Origin: Archegozetes longisetosus
Taxonomy: Eukaryota; Arthropoda; Arachnida; Sarcoptiformes; Trhypochthoniidae
NCBI GenBank assembly: GCA_018873245.2
Contig: JAEMBT020000001.1
Span: 2,790,001-2,854,000 of the forward strand
Direction: 5' to 3'
Length of the DNA: 64,000 nt
A model generated the notes under the pieces. It was not told where the DNA came from, did no database searches, and was given only the letters and a program-made list of their open reading frames with translations. Positions 41,242-53,656 of this stretch are shown here, in pieces. The stretch's first letter is position 1. Each line of letters begins with the position of its first letter. A program made the position numbers and the translations under genes.

Positions 41242-42787
41242 CAATATGCGACATAAGTATATCACGATAGGAAATTTTCCAAGAACTTCTAGTAAGGTTA
41301 AAGGATTTTTTTTAGCTGAAATTTAAGATTAGGGTGAGGGGATAGATATCTAGACAGGTTTTGACCGGTATAGTCCGGCCCGTTCGCGCGCGGGAATGCA
41401 AATCACGCAAAAATAGGTTTTTAAAGTGCAACAAATATATCACGCTCATCATTAAAGCCATCAGACTCCGTTTTCATTACCAACGAAGTGCAACTTTTGG
41501 ACATCATCACAAAACTAGTCAATGTAAGACCTCTTTTGTTTATTTAATTGAAGTATTCCTCATTATATAGCGCGCCGAGAAGTGCCCAACTGAGCCTTGT
41601 TGAGCAAGGCCAGATCATAGCCTTCCGCGGCCAAGGGATGAGCCCCACCGACATCTGGAGTAAGCTAAGGCATAACCGATCCACCATCGGTAAGTTTTTG
41701 AAGAATTTCTAAAACTACAGCCAAAGAAAGCGGCCAGGTTGACCAAGAACACTTGACGAAGGAGCAGATCCGCGGATTCTGAGAGCGGCCAGCACCGGTA
41801 GACTCGCCGAAAATCAGATCCAGGTGATGCAAAAGGTCCCTATAAGTACCAGGAGTGTTCAGAGAGTCATCGGTTCGAAGTCATACATGAGATACCAAAA
41901 GAGGAAAAAGCAATCAAAGCTGGAACCAAAACACATCCAAGCGAGGTTGACTTGGGGCAAATTATTGTTATCCTGGACCATTATGTGGTTAACTGTCATC
42001 TTCAGCGACGAGAAGAAATTCAATCTCGATGGCCCGGATGGTTGCCAGTACTATTAGTATGATCTCCGGAAGGAGCTACAGTACTACTCCAAAAAGGGCT
42101 CAGGTAGGACGTTTTGTTATGTTCTGGGCTGCCTTCGCGTATAACGGGAAAACAACTGTTGTTTCCTAGATGGTCTGCAGAATGCAGCAGAATATCAGGG
42201 AGTCCTCCATCAGCACTTCCTTTTAGGGGTCGAATTGGCGGTTGTAACTGGAGGCTTTAGCAGGACAACGCGTCAATACATATCACCAAGACAATGACAA
42301 GGTAGTTCCAGGACCGCAGAGCTTGGATTCTGGACTGGTCAGCTCGTAGCCCAGATATTAATCCCATTGAAAATCTTTCGGGGCCTTTGGTTCGGCTGGT
42401 ACATGCCGGTGGCTGTCAATACGACGACACTAGTGAGCTTAAGGCTGCAATTGAGTCCTCTAGGGACCAGATCCAGTTGCCTGAACTCCAGAATCTGAAC
42501 CAATCGATACCTCGACGTATAATCCAGCTTCTCAAGAAGAATGGTAAGACCGTAAATTATTAATCAACCTCTTTAAGCCAACTAACCGTATGCGTGATAT
42601 AGTTATGTCGCACCCAAAAACCCTAAAAAATTGGTTTCTCGGTTGTTACCGAGTTGGGTTTGAGAGTAGGAAATCGAGACTATATGATCTAGTTTTTAAC
42701 AATCAGTCAAATTATTTTTGTATTTTTAGTGTTACTAAAAAAGTTATTGAAGAATTTCATATAGTGATATATTTATGTCGCGCACTG
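41242..42787 (+). mobile_element. Tc1-family DNA transposon, inactivated
   Basis: The element has a TA duplication at 41,240-41,241 and 42,788-42,789. The left end CAATATGCGACATAAGTATA pairs with the right end CAGTGCGCGACATAAATATA (minus strand); terminal repeats are about 35 bp. Inside is a decayed Tc1-type transposase, much more GC-rich than the surroundings. It once mobilised the element by cut and paste into TA sites. Confidence 0.9.
41571..42563 (+). pseudogene. Tc1-type transposase, broken by stops and frameshifts
   Basis: Pieces of a DDE transposase can be read in order: a helix-turn-helix region (PTDIWSKLRHNRST), a middle piece with VIFSDEKKFNLDGPDG carrying the first catalytic Asp, a piece with QDNASIH carrying the second Asp, and SPDINPIENL carrying the catalytic Glu, ending at a TAA at 42,561. 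In-frame TAG codons lie next to QDN and downstream of it, and the frame changes at least twice, so no product can be made. The motifs are those of Tc1-like rather than classical mariner (DD34D) transposases. Confidence 0.85.
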
Positions 42788-42796
42788 TAGTACACA

Positions 42797-42962
42797 ATAG
42801 CAACTATAAAAATTGTTGCTATGTCAACCCATATACTACATTGATTTATTTGTTACTGAATTTGATTTGTTATTTGCTTTGATTTTTATGTTGATTATGA
42901 AATAAGTTTTTTAATATTCTTCATGAAAAGTATGCCTTCACAGCGCATCACTTCTGGTTGCG
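42797..42962. mobile_element. MITE copy 4 (GATAGCAAC family), abutting Tc1 element
   Basis: Begins AATAGCAACTATAAA with TTGTTGCTATGTCAAC close by, and ends with GCGCATCACTTCTGGTTGC. It starts only about 8 bp from the right TA of the Tc1 element and runs straight into the next foldback element, so three mobile elements lie end to end. Confidence 0.6.
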
Positions 42963-42964
42963 GG

Positions 42965-43521
42965 TAAATCCGAGCTAATGGGCCTAAAGGGGTTCCCGAC
43001 CCCCACCTCCAAGTGTAATGCATCATTGGATCCAGCTCGTCGAGCTGAACATTTTGATACCACACTTGACTACTTCCAACCCGAACCTGACCACTTCTGG
43101 ACACCGAGACCTAACCCCCTCGAAAATGGGTAAACCTGCTTTACCGAGTTGTAACCCAAGCCAAACCTAATTTAAATTAAGGTATAATAGGTAAGGTCGC
43201 TTGTTTGGATTACGACTCGAGAATCCAGGTTTATCCATTACGAGGTACTAAACCAAACAATCATGGATATCTCGAGGACTACTTGTGATAATCGATCAAG
43301 TGAAGTGTTAAAATGTTCAGTTCGATGTCCTCAGTCCAATAATATACCACTTGGCGGGGTCAGCATCTCCTGTCGGGAGTTGTTTAGAAGTAGTCAAGTT
43401 CGGATCAGAAGTGGTCAAGTGTAGTATCAAAATGTTCAGCTTGACGAGCTAAATCCAATGATATGTCACACTTGGGGATGGAGGTTCGGGAACCCCTTTA
43501 GACCCATTAGCCCGGATTCAT
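42965..43521. mobile_element. 557-bp foldback element with long arms
   Basis: The left arm (about 42,965-43,100) and right arm (about 43,383-43,521) are inverted copies. Shared words include GCTAATGGG and CTAAAGGGGTTCCCGA, and TTGGATC/TAGCTCGTC followed by AGCTGAACATTTTGATAC. A third, partial copy in the same direction as the right arm lies at about 43,314-43,360. The sequence is GC-rich for this window. No coding capacity is seen. Confidence 0.7.
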
Positions 43522-43815
43522 TCTCTGGTTATTAAAAATTTTTTTACTTTTTCGGTGCACATATAGTACAAAAGAGCGAAACTAACTTTAGCTTTTGTTA
43601 TTGTAGTTAACTTTTTAACTCTTGGAATTATTTATTGCTTTAATCAAGATGTAAGAATTTAGAAAATATACAAAAATAACATTGAATTCATATGTAGTTT
43701 CTTTTATTGTTTCGGGAATGTGTTTATGTATTGAAAAAGCATATTAAAAAAATCATGAAAACTTCAAAAACTAATCAAAATGTATAAATGCAAGTTAGAC
43801 ATGTTTGCAAAACTT

Positions 43816-44998
<1,183 letters not shown>

Positions 44999-45159
44999 TT
45001 CTTCTTCTCAATCTATTCTGCTTGATCGATTGCAAACCGAAGTTTTGTTGACTTGAGTTTGAGACTTACTCCCAAACTCGATGGCTTGAACTGAATGGGA
45101 GGAAATACAAAATGTTAATGACTCTACAAGTATTATGAGTGATGATGTTTTATGTCAAA

Positions 45160-45186
45160 TTTGGCGCCAAATTTGACCGCCAAAAA
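45160..45186. promoter_or_regulatory. E2F-type sites upstream of thymidylate synthase
   Basis: A perfect palindrome TTTGGCGCCAAA at 45,160-45,171 matches the consensus E2F/DP site (TTTSSCGC), and GACCGCCAAAA at about 45,176-45,186 is a second, weaker site in the opposite direction. They lie about 160-190 bp upstream of the TYMS start codon. TYMS is a classical E2F-controlled S-phase gene. CG-containing words are otherwise rare around here, so chance is unlikely. Binding is inferred. Confidence 0.7.
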
Positions 45187-45556
45187 CTACAAACAAAAGA
45201 AAGTACAAGTACAAAGTATAAAGTATATTACTGCGGTAATATATAAATAGCAATTTTTGATCGCCTTCTAGAGTCTATTTTGTTCATACTACCTTAACCC
45301 AATTATAAGTTAACTTTAGTCTTAAAGTTTTCAAAATACATTTGTTTCTCTAAATACTCATTTATATTATTAATGTTTTCCAAAATATTATTGCATTGTA
45401 TTAATCAAGTTAATCAACTAAATCATAATTATTGTCAACTTTGTTTTATTGTATTTTACATTATGAATAAATTGTATCTTATTGAAAAGTTGTCTCATTG
45501 TAATGATTGTTACCATAGATGGCTCTTATTTATTGCTATCTATATGTTACCACAGT

Positions 45557-46643
45557 TATAACAGTATTTGGCACTTAATATGTTTCCATACGCTTATGGA
45601 AAAGGATGCCGCTCTGCGATCTCTCAACAAATTACAAATCAGTGAACCAATCACTTATATTTTTATTTCACTTATTCTAAATGTATTAATGTTTGGAGTT
45701 GGTTTGATTTTCAATCATTAATAGACTTATACGGTATTCATGGCATATGAGGAACACTGGGGAGGAGACTATAATTGGGTTGGTCTTATTAACTTATATC
45801 TATTGATACAGACAATTGTATTGATCTTAAATGACTAAATGATCATTTTAACACAAGATGTCAACAAAAATTATTACTAAACTAAAAACTCGAAGACAGT
45901 TGTTAATAAACTGTAATTTTTTCCATTTGGTATCATAAAAAGTACAAAATATTTCTTCTAAACAAACAAATCGTAACATTTTATTGTTTAAAATTATTTG
46001 ATTTGAAAAAATGAATAGTCATATTTAACCATATTTAATATAATATACATTAGATTATATTTTATGTTATAAATTACATTCAATTATATTTCAAAAATTA
46101 ATATTTATATTTAACATAATCACAGGTTTATAACTATTACTTTCGATTCAAAGCTAAAGTCTATTAGAGTTAAGTAAAACTTATACCAATAATTTTTTAA
46201 ATGTATTAATAATTCTAATATATGATTGAATTTAGACATTCAGAAAAACTTAGGATTGGTTTCGAGTTCGGTAGATATGAATGATTATAATATTAAAGAT
46301 ATTGGAAAACAAATACATGAAATATTAAATTTTTTATCTGAAAGTAATGAGATTTGTTTGACATCTTGTGTTTAATTTTGATACAATTGATAAACTTTTC
46401 ATTATTTTGCTTCAAATCATTTAAAATAGAAAGAGATCCTCCCTAAAATACACCTTAAAGACAGGCTCCTCCCGAGTGTTCCTCATGTGCCATGAATACC
46501 GACTTATACCTGATGTTTCATATTTAACATTGAAATTTGCCTCTCTCAATAAACTTTATATTTATAATTTGTTCAGAGATTAAAGAGTGGCGTTCTTTCC
46601 TATAAGCATATGGAACACACATTAAGTGCCAAATACTGTTATA
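45557..46643. mobile_element. about 1.09-kb inverted-repeat element
   Basis: The left end TATAACAGTATTTGGCACTT and right end (minus strand) share more than 20 bp of inverted repeat. Further in, GCGATCTCTCAACAAATTA pairs loosely with its right-side partner. A strong inner pair, CGGTATTCATGGCATATGAG with AACACTGGGGAGGAG at 45,733-45,767, matches inversely 46,455-46,500. The body is AT-rich and has no transposase frame. It lies upstream of TYMS, beyond the E2F sites. Confidence 0.65.
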
Positions 46644-47361
46644 CTTGTCCCAAAGCCTAACACAGAGCATGTGATTACTTATCTCTTTAATCTATGCTAT
46701 TTATCCTTTATGCTGAGCTAGCTTAACGAAACTATTCTATAAAGTATAGTACTTTCACTCGTAATATATGCTGAGCTCTATCAGAAAAGGTTCTTAAGTT
46801 TTATATAACAAATATTCTGTTTGTATCAAACGATAATCAACATAACAATGTACTTATAAACAAAAGTTTGTTAACCTTGCAGCTGTTCAGTGTTTGAACT
46901 TAGATATATAAACAATTAAATAGTGATAAGAAAGAATTTTAATTCCAAACTCAAAAAGTCGTCAAACGCCAAATCAATTGTAGGCCCATATCATTGAAAT
47001 AGATAAGAGTTAAAGCTCTCCACAGAGTCGAAGCCACACTTTTGGCTCACTTTATATGCACTAAGGATTAATGAATTTTACCCCACTCTGTGTTAAGGTT
47101 TGACAAAAGTTATATCGAAGCAGATTTAGGTTTATTCGCAATAAATGCACTTTTCTGGCAAACGCTACTATGATTAAAGAAATCAAATTTTTGATGAGTT
47201 GAGCGCCAAAAAGTCTAACACTGACCTGTAGACCCCCTATGGCTAGGATTAATGTAACTTTTGATTTGGTTTTATTTGACTTTAAAGTAAGCTATTTTAG
47301 GGATTATAAATAAAGTGAAAAAGGTGCTCAACCTATAAGTTTAAAAGCGTTGATTATTTAA

Positions 47362-47428
47362 CTTCTTAAGTAGCCTAGTGGTTAGTGTAATGATCACTAG
47401 TGGAATAGGGTCGTGTTCGCGTACACTG
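47362..47428 (+). ncRNA. tRNA-like Pol III promoter, possible SINE head
   Basis: TAGCCTAGTGG at 47,371-47,381 fits the A-box consensus of tRNA genes and is followed by TTAGTGTAATGATCAC. About 40 bp downstream, GTGTTCGCGTACAC resembles a T-arm with B-box core TTCG. A full cloverleaf with a paired acceptor stem cannot be drawn confidently, so this is more likely a tRNA-derived SINE head or tRNA relic than a working tRNA. Confidence 0.4.
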
Positions 47429-47535
47429 TTGACAATTTGTTTTTAATATGAAAATATGATTTTTATTTGAATTTTTCATTGGAAAATTTAACTTACTATG
47501 CGCGTTTGCCTTAACATTGTAAAGAATAGAACAAT

Positions 47536-48052
47536 TTATTTAGCTGATTAGCAATAAATGTTTGCAATACATGATTATTACATGATTAATCTAATCTGAT
47601 TTATATGATTTGAAACCAAGTTGTTCTTCAATTCAACACTATAAGTTCAGCTTTATTGCATACAATGAGCTATAATTATTAGTAAATTTGATTTCTTACT
47701 TAATTTATTGCTTAGTTTCATGTTCATTACTAGTTTTGTTGAGTTTCCTTTTGATTATTTTATATAATTGACTATAACATCCGACTGTGTCAAGTCAAAA
47801 AAATTTCTGATGTTGTAGTCAATTATAAAATAATCAAAAGGAAACTCAACAAAACTAGTAATGAACATGAAACTAAGCAATAAATTAAGTAAGAAATCAA
47901 ATTTACTAAGAACTACAGTTCATTGTATGCAATAAAGCTGAACTGATAATGTAGAATTTAGGAACAACCTGGTTTCAAATCATATAAATCAGATTGGATT
48001 AATCATGTAATAATCATGTATTGCATACATTTACTGCTAATCAGCTAAATAA
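47536..48052. repeat. long near-perfect inverted repeat (hairpin), arms about 245 bp
   Basis: The left arm 47,536-47,781 and right arm 47,809-48,052 are inverted copies with few mismatches, separated by only about 27 bp. Examples are TTTAGCTGATTAGCA at both outer ends, GAGTTTCCTTTTGATTATTT against its inverse, and GACTATAACATC against GATGTTGTAGTC at the loop. Transcription through it would give a long double-stranded RNA stem. Low arm divergence suggests a recent origin. Confidence 0.9.
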
Positions 48053-48542
48053 CACAAACAGTTCCTCTGATTTATCTTAGTGTAAAACAAATGATTCCAA
48101 TGAAGTAAACTTTGAAACTGTTATTCTTTAAAATTGATATACCAATACATGTATTATAAAGTATGAGAAAGTCTTAAAGATTTTGATTAGATTTTTCTAT
48201 CATCTGCTTATAAACCTTTACCCCTGGAGATTGACAATCAGTATTAAAAGGTTCAATATCTACAGTGGCGTTTGACGATTTTTTGAGTCTGAAACTAAAA
48301 ATGAGATATGAATGAAGAAAATAATTGACTATTTATTTGGCTAAATAATGGTTAAAATAAATTTATACATAAAAGGTTGCAGAGTTAATATACAAATTAC
48401 TTTCAAATCGATTCGATGTACTTTAATAGTATAAGATCGCCTTTAATTACATAATAACACAAATCAAGTCATTTATAATAATAAGTTAACAAATAAAACA
48501 AGTAATTAACTAATGATTGATCAAATAAGATATATTTATAAT

Positions 48543-51500
48543 CTATTCTATAGTGATTTCTATTGAAGGAGAGCATTTCCAGAATGAAGTCGACGGACTT
48601 ATAAGTTCAGTATTAGCTTGTTTTTTATATTTTATTGAAGGATCAATACTAGTGTCACACTGTATATCCAACTTGTAAATTCCAGTATAGAAAAATGTTA
48701 ATCCACATGTATGCAGATAATTCTGCTTTGATTGTATCTGAAATATTAGATTAGATTGGATTAGGTTAGGTTAACTTTGGTTAATCTTAAATCTCTGACT
48801 TCAATATACAGCTAAATGCTTTTTAAAAATCAATACTAAATTAACTTCTATTTTCTATACACTTATTTAGTCTGATCTTAAAAACCATTTAACTGTATTA
48901 AAACCAAACAATTTATATAAACATTAAGATAATTATTAGAATTGATAATTACTTCTGGTATGAAAACCCTATCAAATCCTGTCAATGCTTTCTTCATATC
49001 TAATCGATAATTCCTTTCTTTTCCAATTCGATGACTATTTTGATAATCTTGATAGTAATGAATTGCAAGATTCAGTGATCTCAAAGAACTTCCCGAACAA
49101 TTGTATAACGATATGCTTAAGGAAATGTATTCTCCAGTTTTGAAAACAAATTCATTATCGGCTCTTAGGGTTCGTTCATTTAGAGAAACCTCTAAAATGG
49201 GGCAAATAGACAAAAAATAATTCAATTATTTGAGTGCTTAAGTACATTTGAAAGCTTAGTAATCCGCGATAGCAACAATAAGACTCTTGCTGTATCAATC
49301 TGCCTGAGACACGCATCAATGTGCTACCAAATTTGATCCTAGGTTCACTTTAATTGCTATATAGAATATTCTATAAATTTTTTAATATCCTCTATACTAA
49401 AATCAGATGAGAGCATCTTATGATAATGTATTACTTCTGGTTGCCATCGCAGATGAAATCCTTCATGTATAATAGAAAAAAAGGTCAAACAAAGGTGAAA
49501 CAAACCCCATTGAATTGGTGAAAGTAAAATTGAATTAAGCATTTCGTCGGAATAGGGCACGTTGACAATGGAAGCATCGCCTTTAATGCCAGAGGCGGAT
49601 AACATCCAATTGAGGCTAACCTGATTAACCAGATGTGCTCTACAGCGAGACAATAAGCTTGAGTCTTCATTATCATCACAGTTTATATCATCGACTAAAG
49701 GACAGCGCTCTATCGGCACTGGTATTCGACACGTCTCTTTAGCTTCGATTAGTATCTCTTTATTAGCTGCATAGTGCAGTTCCATCTCTTGATTGGTTGC
49801 GTTCAATGCATCCAATACTAGAAAGCAATTCGTTGGCCTAAAAGTATTTTCAGTAAATTATAAGTAAATTTAATTTTATTACAAAAAACAATCAATCACT
49901 CACTGATCAGCAGGCAATACATCCCAATGAGTTATGAGAAGTGAGGGTTGAATCTCAATAGTTATTGCAAGTGAGGCATGTCTGCAATAACCTGATGCAA
50001 GACCTGGTCCTCCACTGTATTCGAATTGTATCATAGCTTCGATGACCTGTTATAAGGAACCAAAGTTGATTTAAGTTTAGAATTACCAACACTTCTGAGC
50101 TAATCATAAGCAATTAATGATACCTTAGAAGGATACTGTTCCAAATTATTAGTTATGATTTTATCGCTTTGTTTGGGTTTGTTACTAGTTTGTAATTCTG
50201 AAATGAAATTGGCTAAGGTGGTAGAACCCAATAGTTGAGACTTTTTGGTAGCACTTGTGCCTCCCGTATGCATTGGAGAGTTATGATGAGAACCATATGG
50301 AGATTGAGTTCCACTCGCTGTCGTAGACCTGTTTGCATTAGTATTATCTTTCTTCACGTTCGACTCCACTACAAAACCACCGATCGCGTTAATCGTCAGA
50401 TCAAAAGTGATGGTAGAGCCACGGGCTAGCGGCAGTTCATTATTAATCAAGTCCTCATTCCACTGAAATAAAGATTTTTCACTATGTTTTGGCAGTTTAG
50501 AGACAACCTCAAGATTTACGAGTTCAATCAATTCACAATTAGGGCTATTGTTGGAAAGTGTTATTGTACAAGTTCTCTTCTCACCAGCATAAAGACTAAT
50601 CGAAGCACTATAAGCAATATGAGTGCTATCATTTGCTAATGTACTTGAGAATTGATTAGCTTTTGGCAAAGAGCAAGTTATGCCCATTAGTGGCAAGAAT
50701 GGAATCACTTCAATGGTATAACGATTTGGTAATTTCATTTTCTTAGCATTTAGCAAGTCTTTCATGCGACAATCACTTTTAACCCCCAATGCATGTATCG
50801 TGTAGCCTAATATGTCGAGTTTGCCACTGGCTCGGGGAATTCCCGTCAAGTTTATAGCAGATGAAACTGATTCTGCCCCAAGCGATAGTGACGTTGGATG
50901 AGTCTCGAACGCCAGTCCGTCTGTCATTATTCCCATGTGACTTATATTTAGCTCAATCGGTAAATAGTTTTGTAATATCACTGTTATTTTCGATATCTCT
51001 CCTTCAGCCCATTTGAAATCTATTTGTGTGGCAGCGGTCGAGAATTTTCGTGGTGTATTCGCATTGCTTCGATTAAGTTGCAGTGGAGTGAATATGAACG
51101 GACTCGGAGGGTTCGAAGGATTCACTGGTACATTCGTCTTAAGTTTCTTTAGTTTAATAGGTCTTAAATCTAGCGCTAAGTTTTGAACTTTCAATGAGAT
51201 TACTGTTGGAAATTTGGTTAAATTAACTGATGGTATAACTGCTCCGTTCTGTAGCTTTAGTGGCACTGGAGATCCTTCACCACAACGAGAGGATAGAGTA
51301 AACAATTTGGTAGCGAAATCTTTCCTTTGATCAACTGACAAGTGATCGAACAGTGAGTGGAGTAAAAAACTCAAGTGTCGCACTGCCAACGGCTCGCAAT
51401 TCATTTTCATAGATGTAGTCACTAGTTCTTGGAGCAGTTGCAGATGAATTCCTGGCCATCCAATAGAATTGGAGGAAATTCTTCGTTGATACTCCATTGG

Positions 51501-53656
51501 ATCGAGAGTAAGTCCATAGCCTTCAAGTGATGGTAGTAATAGATAATAGCATTTCTCCCAATTTGGGCTTTGCAAATGAAGTGAAACCGCTTTGAGAGCT
51601 GCAAAACGTTTATAGAATGCAGCCTTACGAAGATAACCAATATTCGAATACAACTCAGCGATCATTGACAATCTTTCTATCTGTATAAATATAATCAAAT
51701 CGATGTTTGAAACTAACTTCAAATTCCTATTGAGTACCTGTTCATCGTTTGTTTGATTGAAAGTAATAAAAACGGCGTTTTGTATGAATTCTGACGCTTG
51801 CAAATATTTTTCCAGATCCGTGAGCACTCGTGCAGCTTTGAAACTGCACTCAAATTCTAAAATCGCTGCGTTTCGATACTATAACGATTAAAAATTATCA
51901 AAACGGTTACTAATCAAACATCAATTCAACTTTAAATGATAATACCTTTGCGTAATGACACGCAGCCTCTTTATATTTATCATATATATCATTCTGTGTA
52001 AGTATACTTTTACCAAACGCTTTAGAAAAAACTGGATCTAAACCGTTTGGTAAACTTTTACTAATATTAAGCGGGTGATTATTATTCGCTAATTTCCTAC
52101 TCTTTCCACTTTTAGAAGAATTTGAACTATTATTCGAATTATGCGTTAAAGGAAGTGATGCATTGCGTTGAAAAGCAGACGATCTTCTCTTTCGAGAACG
52201 ATTAGGATAAAGAAGTGCCAAAGATGCGACACACTGTCCCTCAAGAGCTGATGCCAACCACAACCAATCACTCACTGCTCTCAACTGATCGATTGCTGAA
52301 GAGTAATGAGTGAGTGCTTCGCTCGGAAGTCCCGCTAAGAGGGACAGGTCTGCGATATGTTTTTTCATTCGACCTAAACATCGCTTTCGGAATGTTCGCG
52401 TGTCTGTATCCAAACCAATCAGATCCTTCTTCTCGAACGGTGCGATCAAAAGAGGTACCTTGTCTTGTTTCTCGTGAGTTCGATCTCTTCGTTTCGATTC
52501 TAACACCCAAAACAGTGATGATATAAAATCTTTTACATTATTTTCTATCTGATCACAACATTCCTGGTCGTTATCATAGCGAATATATTGAGTGAATTGT
52601 GATTTTGATAGCGGTTGAATTGAGTCTATTATGGAATTAGTATTTGGCGCCAATGTATTGCTTAAAACATTATTACTATTGAGTGATAGGTTTTGTAGAC
52701 TTTTAGTCGGACTCGTATTGGAAGAGCTATCAAGACTTGATGGCGTGAGACCGTTGTGAGCATTGTTGGTCTCATCGATTGATTCGGGACTAGATTCTGA
52801 TGAATCAATATTCACATGAGTTATTAGTAATTGATCGTCATTGAGGATCGGTTCATTAGTACAAGACGGCAGTCGTTCACTGATGTCATAACCATCAAGA
52901 ATGTCATCGCCAGCGCTTGTGAACGCTTGCGATATATCTCTCACTTTGTTAAACGAATCCATTTCATCAAAATAGTTATTATTATCATTATTATGGTTAC
53001 TATCACTTAATGGCGTTGTGGTCACTGAAGAGACTTGAATGCCATCGCTGTTTGACTGTTTACTTAATTGATTTTCAGGCAAAAGATTAGTATTGATATC
53101 ATTGGTATTGTTATGATCAGAAGTAGAGCTAACAATAAAACATCGCGAGTCATACAAAGTGTTGGCAAAGGTTTCCCTAATAGTATTGTGCAATTCATAA
53201 ATAGACTCAATTTCCTTATCACTGAAAGACTTGCCGATAGTGATGAGCCCCAAGACTTTTCTGTGTGCTTGAAAGTCGCCCCAATCATTATTATCAATAC
53301 TATACGATTGTTTATATCTAACTCTAATAGTTCTCTCAAAACCCATTCCTTGTGCATCACTTATGCAAATCTCACATAATTTACTGATTCCTTCATAGAT
53401 TCGGTTAAACAACTTCTGACTTATTTGTGGACCTAATCAAACATAAGAAAATACAACTATATATTAGACATTCAAATAATAAGATATTAAATGAGATAAT
53501 AATTAAAATAATAAGATATTCAATGAGATGATAATTAGAATAATAAGACATTAAATCTAACGATAATTAACGACTCAAATGCTGACCAATTTGTTTAACA
53601 ACAATGAGGAGGCACTGATGGTCTTCAGCCGTCTGTTGATAATCAGGAGAACTCAT
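48543..53656 (-). CDS. TRAPPC9: TRAPPC9 (NIBP/Trs120), TRAPPII tethering-complex subunit
   Basis: A scaffold subunit of TRAPPII, which activates Rab GTPases at the Golgi. Eight exons on the minus strand: 53,587-53,656; 51,946-53,432; 51,738-51,878; 50,124-51,680; 49,904-50,046; 49,506-49,837; 48,953-49,191; 48,543-48,737. They total 4,164 nt (1,387 aa), longer than human (about 1,150) because of Ser/Asn-rich inserts near residues 120-290 and in the middle. Hallmarks: start MSSPDYQQTAEDHQCLL; NNDWGDFQAHRKVLGLITI; DTLYDSR-like TLYDSRCF; VLESKRRDR; PLLIAPFEKKDLIGLDTDTR; KRCLGRMKKHIADL; DKYKEAACHYAKYRNA; FKWAEGEISKITVILQNYLP; FEYSGGPG; LSPIQWEVSL; and end FWKCSPSIEITIE. The N-terminal part is helical solenoid, the C-terminal part beta-sandwich domains, as in the family. 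Intron 51,681-51,737 is only 57 bp, in frame and free of stops. Intron 49,192-49,505 carries a MITE. Confidence 0.97.
49268..49448. mobile_element. MITE copy 5 (GATAGCAAC family) inside a TRAPPC9 intron
   Basis: The ends GCGATAGCAAC and GTTGCCATCGC are inverted with one mismatch. The body contains the family block TATAGAATATTCTATAAATT. It occupies more than half of the 314-bp intron 49,192-49,505. Open frame from the preceding exon continues into it until a stop at 49,357-49,359, so intron retention would add a MITE-encoded tail. Confidence 0.75.

Larger units (their letters stand above)
46936..48299. mobile_element. 1.36-kb inverted-repeat element enclosing a long hairpin
   Basis: The termini CCAAACTCAAAAAGTCGTCA plus AACGCCA (left, 46,945-46,971) and the inverse with TGGCGTTTGACGATTTTTTG (right, 48,266-48,285) form imperfect terminal repeats of about 35 bp. 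Inside are a tRNA-like box at 47.37 kb and a 246-bp-arm hairpin at 47.54-48.05 kb. No transposase frame is seen. It lies just 3' of TRAPPC9. Confidence 0.6.

Noticed and set aside
42590..42790. 66-aa ORF at the right end of the Tc1 element
   Set aside because: Lies downstream of the transposase stop and runs into the terminal repeat; no transposase motif.
45482..45721. 79-aa hydrophobic plus-strand ORF
   Set aside because: Crosses the left border of an inverted-repeat element, so it is half flank and half transposon.
47362..47428. Functional tRNA gene
   Set aside because: The A box is good, but no paired acceptor stem or convincing anticodon arm can be drawn; kept only as a tRNA-like element.
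49357..49506. C-terminal extension of the TRAPPC9 exon into MITE sequence
   Set aside because: Splicing at 49,506 to 49,191 gives WEVSLNERT, which fits the family; the extension is intron.
53068..53379. 103-aa plus-strand ORF and similar frames opposite TRAPPC9
   Set aside because: Antisense shadows of a confidently assigned coding exon.
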